Below are positions 21,716 to 32,890 of a stretch of 64,000 nucleotides of DNA, one piece after another. This stretch comes from Amphibalanus amphitrite (Eukaryota; Arthropoda; Thecostraca; Balanomorpha; Balanidae): positions 124,001-188,000 of the forward strand of contig NW_024881563.1 in assembly GCF_019059575.1 (NCBI RefSeq), read 5' to 3'. Below the pieces are notes generated by a model. That model saw only the letters and a program-made list of their open reading frames with translations, searched no databases and was not told the DNA's origin. Position 1 is the stretch's first letter; each line of letters begins with the position of its first letter. Position numbers and translations under genes: made by a program.

Positions 21716-24010
21716 TCATAATCAAGCTCTGCATTGAGACGACAACATCATTGAGACAATTGTTATCAAACTTAAGATAAAAGCCAGTTTGACTCAGCAG
21801 GTTTAAGTCGGTATTACTGGGGTAAGACATAAGCGGAAAGCAGCTCCGTACGAGTATATCATTGCCTTCGTAACGTTGTCTTCGTATACGAAGACAACGA
21901 TTGCATTGCTAGAGGCGTGACGCAAAAACCGTCAAGTGACACACCCGGATAATGCATGTAGTTTGAGAGATAACTCTGTCTGGGGGCTCAAACATAGCTC
22001 TGGTATTGCAGCCGGCATTCGGCAGTACCGGGAACGACGGGAGCATAAGCGAGCTATATATACTGAGCTGATGAGTTACTGAATTTGAGAGATGCTATGC
22101 TTTACTGGACATTTCATTACTTTAATAATTTGTTTGAGATATTTAAGATATCGAGTGCAAATTATCCTATGTGCTTCTAACGAGGTATTACGCATTGGGC
22201 TATGGAAACGGCCGGGAGATACCTACGTACTAATTTCTCCGACGGCTGCACCGGAGACGACCGGAGCCGAGACTGCACTAAGCCGACAACGCAGCTGTGA
22301 AATGTGTTACGGAAATTTGACCAGTAGTACGTATTTTATTGGTTTGCCATTAACAAGGCGGCAGCACCGGAGTCGACCGGAGCCTATGCTAGCTCGACCC
22401 TTTTATTTGTTTGCCATTAACAAGGCGGCAGCACCGGAGTCGACCGGAGCCTATGCTAGCTCGACCCTGAGACGACAACGCTTTGAACGCGCGCTCGACT
22501 CAAACGCAGCGCTAGCTGAATATGCTACTGAAATTTGACCAGTATTTTACTGGTTTGCCATTAACAAGGCGGCAGCACCGGACTCGGGTGCGACCGTAGC
22601 ATAAACAAATTATTCATAGACGGCGACGCAGTGTGAAATGCGTGCTAATAAATTCCAGAAAACGCAGTTTTGCACGTGTTCATCTAAAACGCAGCACCGG
22701 AGACGACCAGAGCCGAGACTGGCTATGCACTGAGCCGACAACGCAGCTGTGATGCCTATAAACGACGGAAAAGTCGCAAATAGTGCAGCCTTTTCTTTAC
22801 ATAGTCTGCCGTTTAATACGAAGAACCGGCAATGCCGATAAAACGACCGGACAAACAAGCCAACTTGTGTTACCTAAAAATGTGGCATGTGGCGTGCCAA
22901 CATGGCGTACTCTAAGTAATAGCCGGTAACACTTGGCATGGCCGGAGAAAAATCCAACACGTCCTGAGCCAGTGCAATTGAGAGGCCTTTATGCTACTGT
23001 CTCATGCCAGAACGCAGCATTTAATGCGTCAGGCTGCCCTGTGTGCCGGAGACAACCGGAACTTGACTACTAATGGAATAATATTGCCAAGTGACGCGTA
23101 CTTCTGCTCATCTCGTTAGAGAAAAAAGCAAACCATAGACGCACGGGGCACGCGTTAAGCGAGCCCTGTACTGAGGCAGCAATGCATAATGAGTCGTGTT
23201 ACCCAAGGCTACTTTGTGTTACCAGAGTTTTTTTTTCATTTTGCAAAACGCCCGGAGACGACCGAGGTTGAGGCAAGCGATGCACTGAGACGCCAATGCA
23301 GCGGTGGAAAAGCTCATATGTACTAATCCATCGCAAAATTTTCATGCCAGGCTGCTGTAATAGCTGTAGTGATGTAGCTGTAAGTTATTTGTCCATCACT
23401 CACTTATGTATCTGCGTCCGAATCTGGTCAATGCGAATCGCCCCATGCGGGAGAGAGGTCAGTAGGTCAATGCCCCGGGGGCCCAGTGGGCAGGTCGGCC
23501 GGACTAGTGTCCGGGCCGCGCCGGCCAGGCACCAGACGCCGATAATTGCCCCGAGGCATGAGCAGCTGATGCGGCTGGCGACCGTCCACGGCACAGACGG
23601 GGAAGGAAACCGGTAGGCGGGGACGGAATTAGACCGTCCCATGCAGCTCAAAACTCAGCGAGAAGTTAGTTTTGCTTGATTGGTGCTACCTATAGGTACT
23701 TAGGTAATTTACAAACGAGCCTCCTAAAATGCGAAAATCATGCTGCTAGACCGGAGGTTGACGAGGGCCGAGAATATTGCGCGCACAGCACAGACTGTCA
23801 AGCTCGCACGTAACGCGAAACATTAAGATGTCATCAGCGATGAGACCAGTCAGACTTGGAAAGTCCAAGCAAAGAATCTAGATGCAATATCTGCTGATCG
23901 GCAATGCGGCCGCAAAGGTATCGACATAGTCATCACTAATGCGATCTCCAAGACACCTCACCTCCAGTGCTGTCAAGCAGCAGCAGTGTCGAAAAAAACA
24001 CGACACGTCA
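21716..24010. repeat. dispersed repeats related to the 41-bp array; no gene
   Basis: GTTTGCCATTAACAAGGCGG recurs near 22342, 22410 and 22552, each time followed by GCAGCACCGGA. Two adjacent copies also share TCGACCGGAGCCTATGCTAG. This makes a short, imperfect ~68-bp duplication. No gene is evident; the 148-codon ORF at 22092-22538 simply runs through these repeats. Confidence 0.5.
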
Positions 24011-24199
24011 CGAAAAGCAGGAAGCGCCGCGCTCAGCCCACGGCTCAGTGGCTGACTGCTCTCGGCGGCGCTGCGAGCGCGAATGACCCGGGCTCGGGTC
24101 ATGCGGACCTGACGAGCGGGCGGTATGACGCAATCACATGGGCGGCGCTCGCCCTCACCGCGGAGAAAAAACATTATCAGGTGACTTATAATGTTACAT
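24011..24199 (+). repeat. 189-bp repeat, uninterrupted copy
   Basis: Runs from 'cgaaaagcagg' to 'gttacat', near-identical to the copy split by the gypsy element. It contains the near-palindrome TGACCCGGGCTCGGGTCA. It lies immediately before LINE 2 coding sequence, so it may itself be an insertion in that LINE. The family is unknown. Confidence 0.85.
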
Positions 24200-25019
24200 A
24201 ATCGATTACCCCAGTGCAGTGTTCCGCTTTTCATCTGCGGCGACCTCAACTGTGATTTATTGAAAGAGCCTAATTTCCGCGCGCGTCAACACCAATAAGC
24301 AGCTTCCTATCAAATTACTCATTAGATCAATTAGTGACAACTGCAACATTTACCTCCGGCTCGCTCCTGGATGTGTGTATTGTTAACAACCGTGAGCTCG
24401 TTTGCGACACCCATGTTAAATACATATTGTCACTTCAGTCCTCACAAATTTATCGATGTCGTTGTGAGATGTGCCGAAACTGCGTCAAAAGCCCACTGTT
24501 ATCTCGTCTCGCTCCTTTAAGCGTTTAGATCACCCTGCACTGCATCATGACTTACTCGATGTTGACTGGGATTATGCATTCTCCGCCGAAACCGTCAGTG
24601 ATAAGTGGGATGCTTTCTTGTCTTTCTTCGTACCTGTTTTCGATGCCCGTGCCCCAATTAAGCGTGTGTCTATCCGTAACCCGACTGCTCCTCCCGTCTC
24701 CGCCGCCACTCGAGATCTCATGTCCCAACGTCGCGCTGCGCTCCGCCATTTAGGCCGCAACTCGAGCGAGTACAAAAACCTTAACCGCTCTGTCCGGGCG
24801 GCTTTGCGTTGCGACCGGCGGGTGGAACTACAGAGGGATATCGGGGAACGGGGCCCCAACAAAGTTTGGCAATGTATCAGGTCGGTGGTTGCCGGTAAGA
24901 AGGATGGTTCTGATGTTCAGCCTGACCTATCTGCCAATGACTTAAATTCTTTCTTTGTATCCGTCGGTCCTCGTGGCGCTGCCGAGATCCGAGCCCAAAA
25001 CGCACCTACCGATTTGAAT
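24200..25019 (+). pseudogene. LINE 2 fragment: endonuclease C-terminus and linker
   Basis: Starts with RLPQCSVPLFICGDLNCDLL, the conserved GDLN/GDFN strand of APE endonucleases, then a C-terminal TSGSLLDVCIVNN strand. An open frame (24471-25019) encodes the linker region before the reverse transcriptase, similar in layout to LINE 4 (DWDAFS versus DWDYAFS). It ends abruptly at the Rep2 boundary, before any RT motif. Several frame changes occur in the first 270 bp. Confidence 0.75.
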
Positions 25020-25525
25020 GTACAGTGGATCTAGTTAGGATCTCCAGACGTAACTAGATGGCGTTGAGCCTTAGTGGAGTCCATGTCAAATTCAAGGGGA
25101 GGTCAGTACCGAGCTGGGCCCGGTGGGGAGGTGGGGAGGGGCGAGGTCACGGTGCGGGTGACCTGTCAAACAGCCCCGGCGCAGCTGGGCGCTGCCGTAG
25201 GCAAAGGACGCATTCCAGCCGGCTCGCTGTTCCATATCGCGGTGGCGGGCCTGGCGGCCCGTAGCCTGGCTGCTTGGAAGGAAAGGATAAAGGCATGGGT
25301 TTGCCGTGGTCGGTTCATCTATTGTCACCTATATGACGCACTCAAAGTGCTGCATATGTGATGTTGATAATGCATGATGCTATGGTAGGTATTATTGTTG
25401 GTAATGATTGCGATGTTGGTAATGCAGCTGACAGTGGAATACTAGCGAATGCTCCGAGCGCCGAATAGCTCAAAGGATTAAGATTCTAGATATAGCCTGA
25501 AATTTTCATTGAAGATAATTCCAGC
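25020..25525 (+). repeat. interspersed repeat Rep2, copy 2
   Basis: Same orientation and extent as 2067-2548, and truncating LINE 2. Rep3 follows within about 20 bp, whereas copy 1 is followed by unrelated sequence, so the two are separate families. Confidence 0.85.
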
Positions 25526-25544
25526 ACCAGAAATATCCTTAACC

Positions 25545-25870
25545 AGTTTTGGACTGGCTGGTGTTTCTTGCGTAGAGCGCCTTTTGACAAATAATTATCA
25601 TGGCCGGCGATTTTTTTTTTTGTATGACGGGTCACATCGGACTAAGGTCAAATTTAGTCGCTAAAAGGGGATGAGCAAAAGTGGACGAGTGTTGCATTTT
25701 TGTGCATAAGGTTTCGCATTAAAAAAACTAAGCCAAAATAAGCTAAACAAAAAAAGAATCATAAGAATACCTATATGACCTGAAACTAACTTCTGTTTTG
25801 TATGATCATGATTAGGTGTAAGACCCCGGTCCAGCCTGGTTCAACCCGGTCTAACGGGTGCTGGAAATGA
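25545..25870 (+). repeat. interspersed repeat Rep3, copy 1
   Basis: Co-linear with 45529-45860: shared GCGTAGAGCGCC, CAAATAATTATCA, a T-run, AGTCGCTAA, AAGTGGACGA, CATTTTTGTGCAT and GGTTCAACCCGG. Non-coding. Confidence 0.8.
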
Positions 25871-25909
25871 GGCCGCTTTCTGGTCCCGGCGTTTTATTCT
25901 CCGGGCGGG

Positions 25910-26040
25910 TTAAAGGGACTGTCCCACCTTCAAAAAATTGCTTTGATATACTGTTCTTGTGTTGCAAGACATATATTAGGGGCCCCTTTACACGAAATTG
26001 GCAAACATTCGGCCCATAGTTGGCTAATTGTTTAAAAATT
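25910..26040 (+). mobile_element. left end of an AGGGAC-type TTAA element
   Basis: TTAA then AGGGACTGTCCCACCTTC, matching the left ends of the elements at 40542 and 41644. No matching right end was found downstream, so this is a fragment of unknown right limit. Confidence 0.55.
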
Positions 26041-26826
26041 CCAATTTAAAGCTTTTGGATCGATTACGTCATATGATTGTTTTTTTTATCGGGCAAAGTT
26101 TTTTTCCTAGCTGCCAAATCGGTGGCACAAAGTTTTGTTACGCTTCTGCCGCGAATAGTACAAACATTGCGCATGAAATCAAATATCAGGAAAATTGGAA
26201 AATTGAAGCTTGAACTTTGTCAAGAAGGTCGCAAACTTTAAAGAATATCAACAAGGCCTTATTTATCATTTTTAAAAGATTATAGAATGCTCCTAAATAA
26301 GCAAAAGCAAGATATTTGATGTTTAGATTATTGATGCTGCCCACAATGTCTTGGGCACATGGATGATGGATGATGGAAGTGAGCTCAACTTCAATAATCA
26401 GACCTAAGAATCACAATGGATATAGCCATGAGCCAGACTGCAAAGTATGGCAATTTTGTCTAGATTTTGTCAGTGTGGACTCCTTTGCCTGGTGCGGATT
26501 TAGGTGTGGTGCGGTGCGGATTTGGTTTAGTGTGGTGCAGATTTAGTGTGGCGGGGTGCGAATTTGGCTTGCTGTGGTGCAGATGTCATTGTGTAGCATT
26601 GTGGGGATTTGAGGTCAGTGCAGATTTTGACTGGCCATTTTGGGGTTTGGTGCATTTTTTTGTGTTCTCTCAGCCCCCTTTGGTGTGAATTTTCGGGCTC
26701 TGTGTGAAGGGTTTGTGTCAATTTTGAACTTGGGAGTTGGGCCTGTGCTCCTTGGCGACCTGCGAGCCATACTCTGCAGTACTGGCCTGGGCCCATGACC
26801 AAAGTAATTAAATATATTCTGTTCAA
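26041..26826. other. no recognisable gene
   Basis: AT-rich sequence followed by a T/G-rich imperfect repeat stretch (26470-26660) with GTGCGGATTTGG-like words. No ORF was supported. Confidence 0.35.
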
Positions 26827-27109
26827 CACTGTAAAAACCCATGTCAAAAACCAGCACCCTGTACCTGCTTATTTTAAGCAGGCTAACTGGTTGCTAAATT
26901 TTAGCACCCTTTTCGAAAAATAGCTCCCAGTGCCGGCTTATTTTAAGCACCCTAAATGGTTGCAGCCATTTAGGGTGCTTAAAATAAGCCGGCACAGGGA
27001 GCTATTTTTCAAAAAGGGTGCTGAAATTTAGTACCCATTTAACCTGCTTAAAATAAGCAGGTATAGGGTGCTGGTTTTTGACATGGGTGCTAAACTTTTT
27101 TTTACAGTG
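26827..27109. mobile_element. fold-back MITE (283 bp)
   Basis: Almost the whole element is one inverted repeat: arms of about 120-140 bp share 'cactgtaaaaa', 'tgtcaaaaaccagcaccct', 'ctgcttattttaagcagg' and 'ccggcttattttaagcaccc', with a very short loop near 26960. Superfamily not assigned; no clear target duplication. Confidence 0.85.
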
Positions 27110-28447
27110 AAGATTCAATATAATAAGTCTGCAAAACACATTCCAGCAATTGTAATTGAATCAGAATGAATTGTAGTGACCTGCATTTGTATTTTTGTTG
27201 TGTCTGTGAAAAATAATAAATATACCTACCTATTGGAAAAATCGTGGCCTTTCAGCACATTTGGCAGAGTTGTGTGACTCTGATTTAGTGGCTCATGTGG
27301 AACGCAACGAGCTGCGGAACAAGCTTGAATAGCATTTTGCCTCAGGGCTATCTGCCAGAAACATTTCATCTGCATAAATTTGCCTACAGGCAACTCTGAC
27401 AAATTTGTGGATTAACTGGGGACCTTGTAAGCATGCATATTAAATTCTAGCCCACCAGCTCAGCCCTATTCTCAGTTTCAGCATTCAGCATGATAACAGT
27501 TCTGATCAAGTTCTGATTGTCACCACTGAGACACCAATGGAGTCCTCTGAAATTTTGCCTTTTTATTTAATTATTTGTAAGAGTTTCAGCTACATTTAGA
27601 CCAAACGTTTCACTCTCAAAGATCTGCGACCTACCCCACTCGTCCAGTAGGATGCCTGGCGCGCTAACAGACCAGCAGTGAGCTGCCAGCCGGCACGCAG
27701 GGCAGCAGCAGGCGGCGGCAGCAACGGCAACTAGTGAACATGTCTTGGACTGCAGCCACGACATGATCTAGGCTAGTGTAGCGGGGCTCAGCTGCAAGAT
27801 AATTATTTGTTTATTTGTTGGTTGCGAGGCTGGTCAGTCACTGGGGCATATAGGCTGCTACACTGTACGGTGATGGGTCATTGGGTTATGGGCATTCAAG
27901 GAGGATAATTTAATCAGGTTGACTGCCCGAGGCTCTCTCTCAACCCTCACTCGGGTCAGTTTATATTAATGATTAACCCTACTTTGGTGACGCGGCATCT
28001 CCCTACCACTGCACAGAGGAGTGCCTCCCACTGGATCTAACCACAATCACTCGCTCATTCATTCATCCTTCATACATTCGACAATCCTTACTTACCTATG
28101 AATATACCAGGTCACGACTCTGGTCCCTCCCTCTTTACCTAACATCCCCCAATGGTGTGCAGCGGATAGTTGAATGCTGCGTACTTTTTTTTTCTACAAC
28201 CAGGTGTGGCCACACTATGTCTATTCATATCCATACCATTATATATATAGATATGTATACTTCCACCCTCGATGAACTCATCTGGCACTTTTTACTAAAA
28301 CAGGAATTATGAAGATATTCCCTCCCTTCCCATTTCACTTAACTTTCCCTTTGCGGCAGTTTCCATTAATTTCGACGACTGTAAAGCGCGCCCCGGGTGA
28401 AACGCTTGTAACATCGCTGATTCCATTAGTCTCTCCCGTCTCCGCCC
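27110..28447. other. no recognisable gene
   Basis: Non-repetitive AT-rich sequence without motif-bearing ORFs or RNA genes that I can support. Confidence 0.35.
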
Positions 28448-28618
28448 ATGGTGTTCCCCGCGCCCTCATGGCGTTCCCCGCGCCCTCATGGCGTTCCCTG
28501 CGCCCTCATGGCGTTCCCCGCGCCCTCATGGCGTTCCCCGCGCCCTCATGGCGTTCCCTGTGCCCTCGTGGCGTTCCCCGCGCCCTCGTGGCGTTCCCCG
28601 CGCCCTCATGGCGTTCCC
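28448..28618. repeat. 20-bp minisatellite
   Basis: About 8.5 copies of GGCGTTCCCCGCGCCCTCAT with few substitutions (CCTG/CCCG and CTCGTG variants). Because the period is 20, not a multiple of 3, the frame rotates, which argues against a coding role. Confidence 0.95.
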
Positions 28619-29490
28619 CTTATAACCCAGCCGTTTTAACCTACCGTTCCGGAACAAACCAATCGCTAAAATTTAGCACCTCTAAATCACCAACGTTAAA
28701 CGTCCCCTACCACTGATGCTTTAACCAATAATCCTATTTGTACGTTTAAAGTGAGTTTAGGCCCGAATGCGATCAATCATAATTGCACATTCAATCGATC
28801 AACCCAGACAATAACCCGTCCCTGTTTCCCATCACTCGTAAGTGTAGATAACCGTGTCGGTGAACACAACGTACACGGGGGTACGACACGCATAGACTGG
28901 CCTCGCAGCCCCGAATTATTCCCTTATATAGTACCTCTTAATTCGATACGATTTATCTTAATTCCTTTCCTCGAGTTTTACCGATAGGCATTTTGTAGTG
29001 CGATTAAAGACAGTGTTCTAATTTCGACAAACCATGTAACTCTGACAAAACATTAACTCAACCCATTTGTAAAAAAAGAAACATTGTCCGACTTAAACAA
29101 TTGGAAGTTGTAATCGATGCCTGACCATAATACAATCATCGGTAATGTTTATGTCGATCCGGGTATAATTGTTAATGACTCGGCGGTCCGCGTAATGATA
29201 GCCGCTCTCAGTGGACCACAGGTCACCTCTGACTGCGGGTTCGGCCCAGCCATTGTCATCCCGCACCCCAGCGTGGTGCGAGCAGCGAGGGTCACCCGCC
29301 GATCCCCTGATCATTAGCGCGGCCGAGCCCGTCCGGCCCGGGCGTCGCCGCGCCCGCGGGTTGGGGGCCCGTCCTCCCCACGCGTCCCGAGACAGCACCT
29401 CCTCCGTGACGTCATACATATACGCAGCAGACCCAACGACACAATCTCGGATTATCAACTGACGACATGAAATGCGTGTTGGGGGCCATG
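28619..29490. other. no recognisable gene
   Basis: No supported ORF. A GC-rich portion (29290-29400) has no promoter or exon structure I can defend. Confidence 0.3.
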
Positions 29491-29815
<325 letters not shown>

Positions 29816-30149
29816 AGACATACATACAGACAGACAGACAGACCGCCCTACTGACAGACCGACGTACCATCAAACCAACAGACCATCAGACCGTGAACGG
29901 CAAACTGACGGACTGACAGGCCGACAAGCCGACAGAGCGACTGGCCGACACTCAGAGACTGCATTAACGATCACTCGGAGAAGACTGATAGGAAAGGTGG
30001 AATGTCGATAGATCACATTCTTACACGCGTCGCATCCATGCTCCGTCTTCAGTCGGTGCTCTACCACCGCGTCGAGTGATCGTGTGCCGCCGTCGGACCT
30101 AGCGCCCCATCCCAGTTTCCCTGTGAACCCGCGCTGGACGGCCAGTGGC

Positions 30150-30310
30150 ACGCGTTAATGGGGATGTTCGCGCTAAGAGTTCCGAAAAGTCTCGCCAGGT
30201 GGCAGCACGGTATGCTTTGGACACAACGCGCCGGCCGGGCCGGGGAATCATGGGATAACACTGCGGGCGGCGACGGCGGCCGACGCGCCGCGAACGGAAA
30301 CTGCGTTTCA
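30150..30310 (+). promoter_or_regulatory. GC-rich promoter-like block with CTCF-like motif
   Basis: Contains AATGGGGATGTTCG, CGCCAGGTGGCAGCAC and CTTTGGACACA in order, then a CpG-rich stretch. The same three blocks occur in the same order on the minus strand at about 32597-32665. CCAGGTGGCAG resembles the CTCF core. Function is inferred. Confidence 0.35.
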
Positions 30311-31121
30311 TGTCTTTTTCAGGTTCATCATTTTGCTAAAATGAGTAGCTACAGTTGATTTCGATATTAGGAAGATAATGACGCGTGTGAAAGGCAAACT
30401 ACTACATCGTCATTGAGCGGAAGGAAAGGGAGCTGATCGAATGGTCACCAAAAGCTACGGAGTACGAAAGATACGAATTACGATGTTATCACATATTTTT
30501 ACACAGTTGAAATTAAAAACCTTATTACATTCAGACATATATTCACACGCATGAAACAATCGATTTACAGCACACATTCCATGACAAGAACGCATACCTA
30601 CGGTCTTAAGTTGACCTCTAGCGCTCGTCACTGTCAGATAAGTCAATCACATCCCTGTAGTTTGTACAGATTATTGACTTAACCCTTCATCCGGCATGCG
30701 TTCATTCTGTAATGATGGGCAACGAATCACCGGCGATTTCTGCGTGGCTCTATATGACATCCTCGTCCGTTCCCCAGGTCAACTGGTTCGGTGACTTTCA
30801 AATTATAGCAGGCCCTTCCTCGGTCAGGCTTGATGGATCCACCGTCACTTTGCGCGGTACTTTTAAGGCTGACTGTACCTTCTACCAACACAACTGACTG
30901 ATTACAATCTGATGCGAAAGGGACAATATCTCGTCGGTCTATCAGTCAAAGTTTAATATTCAGCGACACAAGTGTGAAGGCTGCCTGGAAAACTTGCAAC
31001 GAACTAAGTAAACTAAGCTTGGCTTGGCTTGTAATGGGCACAAACTTGTAATAAAGAGGTACTTAATTAACAAATCCACAATGTTCTGTTCAGGCAAGTA
31101 TCCTTCACATATGAAGCATTG
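30311..31121. other. no recognisable gene
   Basis: AT-rich sequence; no supported coding or repeat feature. Confidence 0.3.
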
Positions 31122-31336
31122 CTATGACGACAGCTCTTCTAGAGCTGATTGATTGTGGCAAAACTCCACTGCTTGACTACACAGAGTACCAACTGTTTGC
31201 TCCTCTAAACTTTCACCAAAGGAAGTGTTGCTGATGTCATTTGTAGCAGCAGTGACACTGGTAGGTAACTTCAAATCACAGGATCTGGTAGCATCCATGC
31301 TCTTGAATCTGGATCTTATCAATGCAGCATTGCACC
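31122..31336 (-). CDS. possible terminal exon of a minus-strand gene
   Basis: Open frame ending in a stop at 31122, preceded on the minus strand by a plausible acceptor (TTTATCCACAG) at about 31337-31347. The peptide begins CNAALIRSRFKSMDATRSC and ends ALEELSS. No domain is recognised. It could be paired with the candidate exon at 31770-31914, but the phases do not join directly, so another exon would be needed. Confidence 0.25.
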
Positions 31337-31769
31337 TGTGGATAAATGAAAAATGGCATAAGACAGTAGGGAAAGATCTTGGCAAGTCATAATGAGATAC
31401 ATATGTTTAACATGCATGGATAAAAGGACATTATATACTGAAGCAATTAGCAAAACATTGCAGTTTAAACACAGTTGTAATCTGATATGATGAACTGGAT
31501 ACAGGTAAAAATTTATTTTTAAAAACAACAAAAAACTTACCCGTATTTAGTTGCTAAAAAAGCTGAGTGAATATTCTAAAATATTGTTTACTTCAGTGTG
31601 AATCAAAACTTAGAGTAAACAATTATTTACCTGATAAAATTAAGATATTATATCAATAATGAGTAGCTTTAGGTGGTGATGAGTTAAAAAAAAAAACATT
31701 TTGCAAGAAAGGCTATCAGTTACTTCTGGATGATATACTGCAGTGCACAAGCTGTTCACCAACTCCTAC

Positions 31770-31914
31770 CTGGTCCTTCAGTGGGATCCCTCTGTATGCA
31801 CCTCAGATCTTCATCCACAGGGCTGGTTCCTTCATACGCAGGTCCTCTGCCTTCCTTGATTCCTCGGACTCCATCCTGACAACTCCGCACCAGAAGCATG
31901 ATTGCACTGGGCAC
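31770..31914 (-). CDS. possible internal exon of a minus-strand gene
   Basis: 145 bp between an acceptor-like TTCCAG and a donor-like CCAG/GTAGGA on the minus strand. Only one frame is open through it (VPSAIMLLVRSCQDG...). No family recognised. A GC-rich promoter-like block with a YY1-like motif lies upstream at 32.6-32.9 kb on the same strand, which makes a short gene conceivable. Confidence 0.2.
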
Positions 31915-32500
31915 CTGGAACACCATGTGGGATGATCAATACTTGCAACAATTCATAAATAGTAGGTAGCTTAGTGAATAGTGTTCTATTACATATACCT
32001 CCTGGTTACTGGTGTCAAAATAGGTCCTATTTGTCTGTTTCCATCATAACCTTTATCTGCATGCAATATCTTTGGTACCAGACAAAAGAACACTGCTAAA
32101 ATGCTTGCAATGAATCTTATAAAAATGCATTGAATTTATATAATCATTCTCAGCAGCATGTATCATCTTTTAATGCCTTTCTCAAAGGGCAGGTCAACTT
32201 CCTATATTGATATGCCCATAAACTTACACAGGTGAATTACCTCATATGGGCAATACAAGATCCTGCTATGAGTTAAGTTAGACTATTTTATACTCTTAAT
32301 TATGCTCGCCATAAAAAAAATGTCGGGAAACGTGTTACATCGATGGAATTACCGTTTGGAGTCGGTCTATCTTCGGCTTCTCGCCTCTCTTCGGCTACGT
32401 CAATTGAAGCCTTTCTAAGTCTCCTGTCCTTTGTAAACTTGCCTTTCCATGTTTGTGACACTTGCTGAATATAAATTCACAACCCATCTGAGCAAAATTC
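31915..32500. other. no recognisable feature
   Basis: Could be intron of the candidate minus-strand gene; nothing is directly supported. Confidence 0.25.
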
Positions 32501-32596
32501 AAATCAATTGCTATCAAATTCACCGAAATTCAGTCCCTCGGACCGACACCGCACCGACTCCACACAGTGTAAAACACAGTGGCGCATTCGCCGCCA

Positions 32597-32890
32597 CAGT
32601 TTCTGTGTCCAAAGAAGGCAGTGCTGCCACCTGGTGAGGAAATAAGCCGAACATCCCCATTGCTCTAGCCGCCGCAGGACCGGCGGCCGGGACCGATCAG
32701 GCACCCAAAGATGGCCGCTTCTCTCGACCGGCGCCGGCCCCCCACCGCCGGCGTCACCGTCTGACCAGCCGCCAGGTAACCCCTCCCCACGAGCGGCGGG
32801 ACACCCCCTCCTTCACACACCTTCCTGGGGATTAGCCGGGTCGGCCACCGCAGCCGGCTGATGGGTCCGGACGGCGCGGGCAGGGACATT
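32597..32890 (-). promoter_or_regulatory. GC-rich promoter-like block, inverted partner of 30150-30310
   Basis: On the minus strand AATGGGGATGTTCG, CACCAGGTGGCAGCAC and CTTTGGACACA occur in the same order as on the plus strand at 30.16 kb. Adjacent plus-strand AAAGATGGCCGC is a YY1-like motif often near animal transcription starts. Promoter function is inferred from composition only. Confidence 0.35.
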
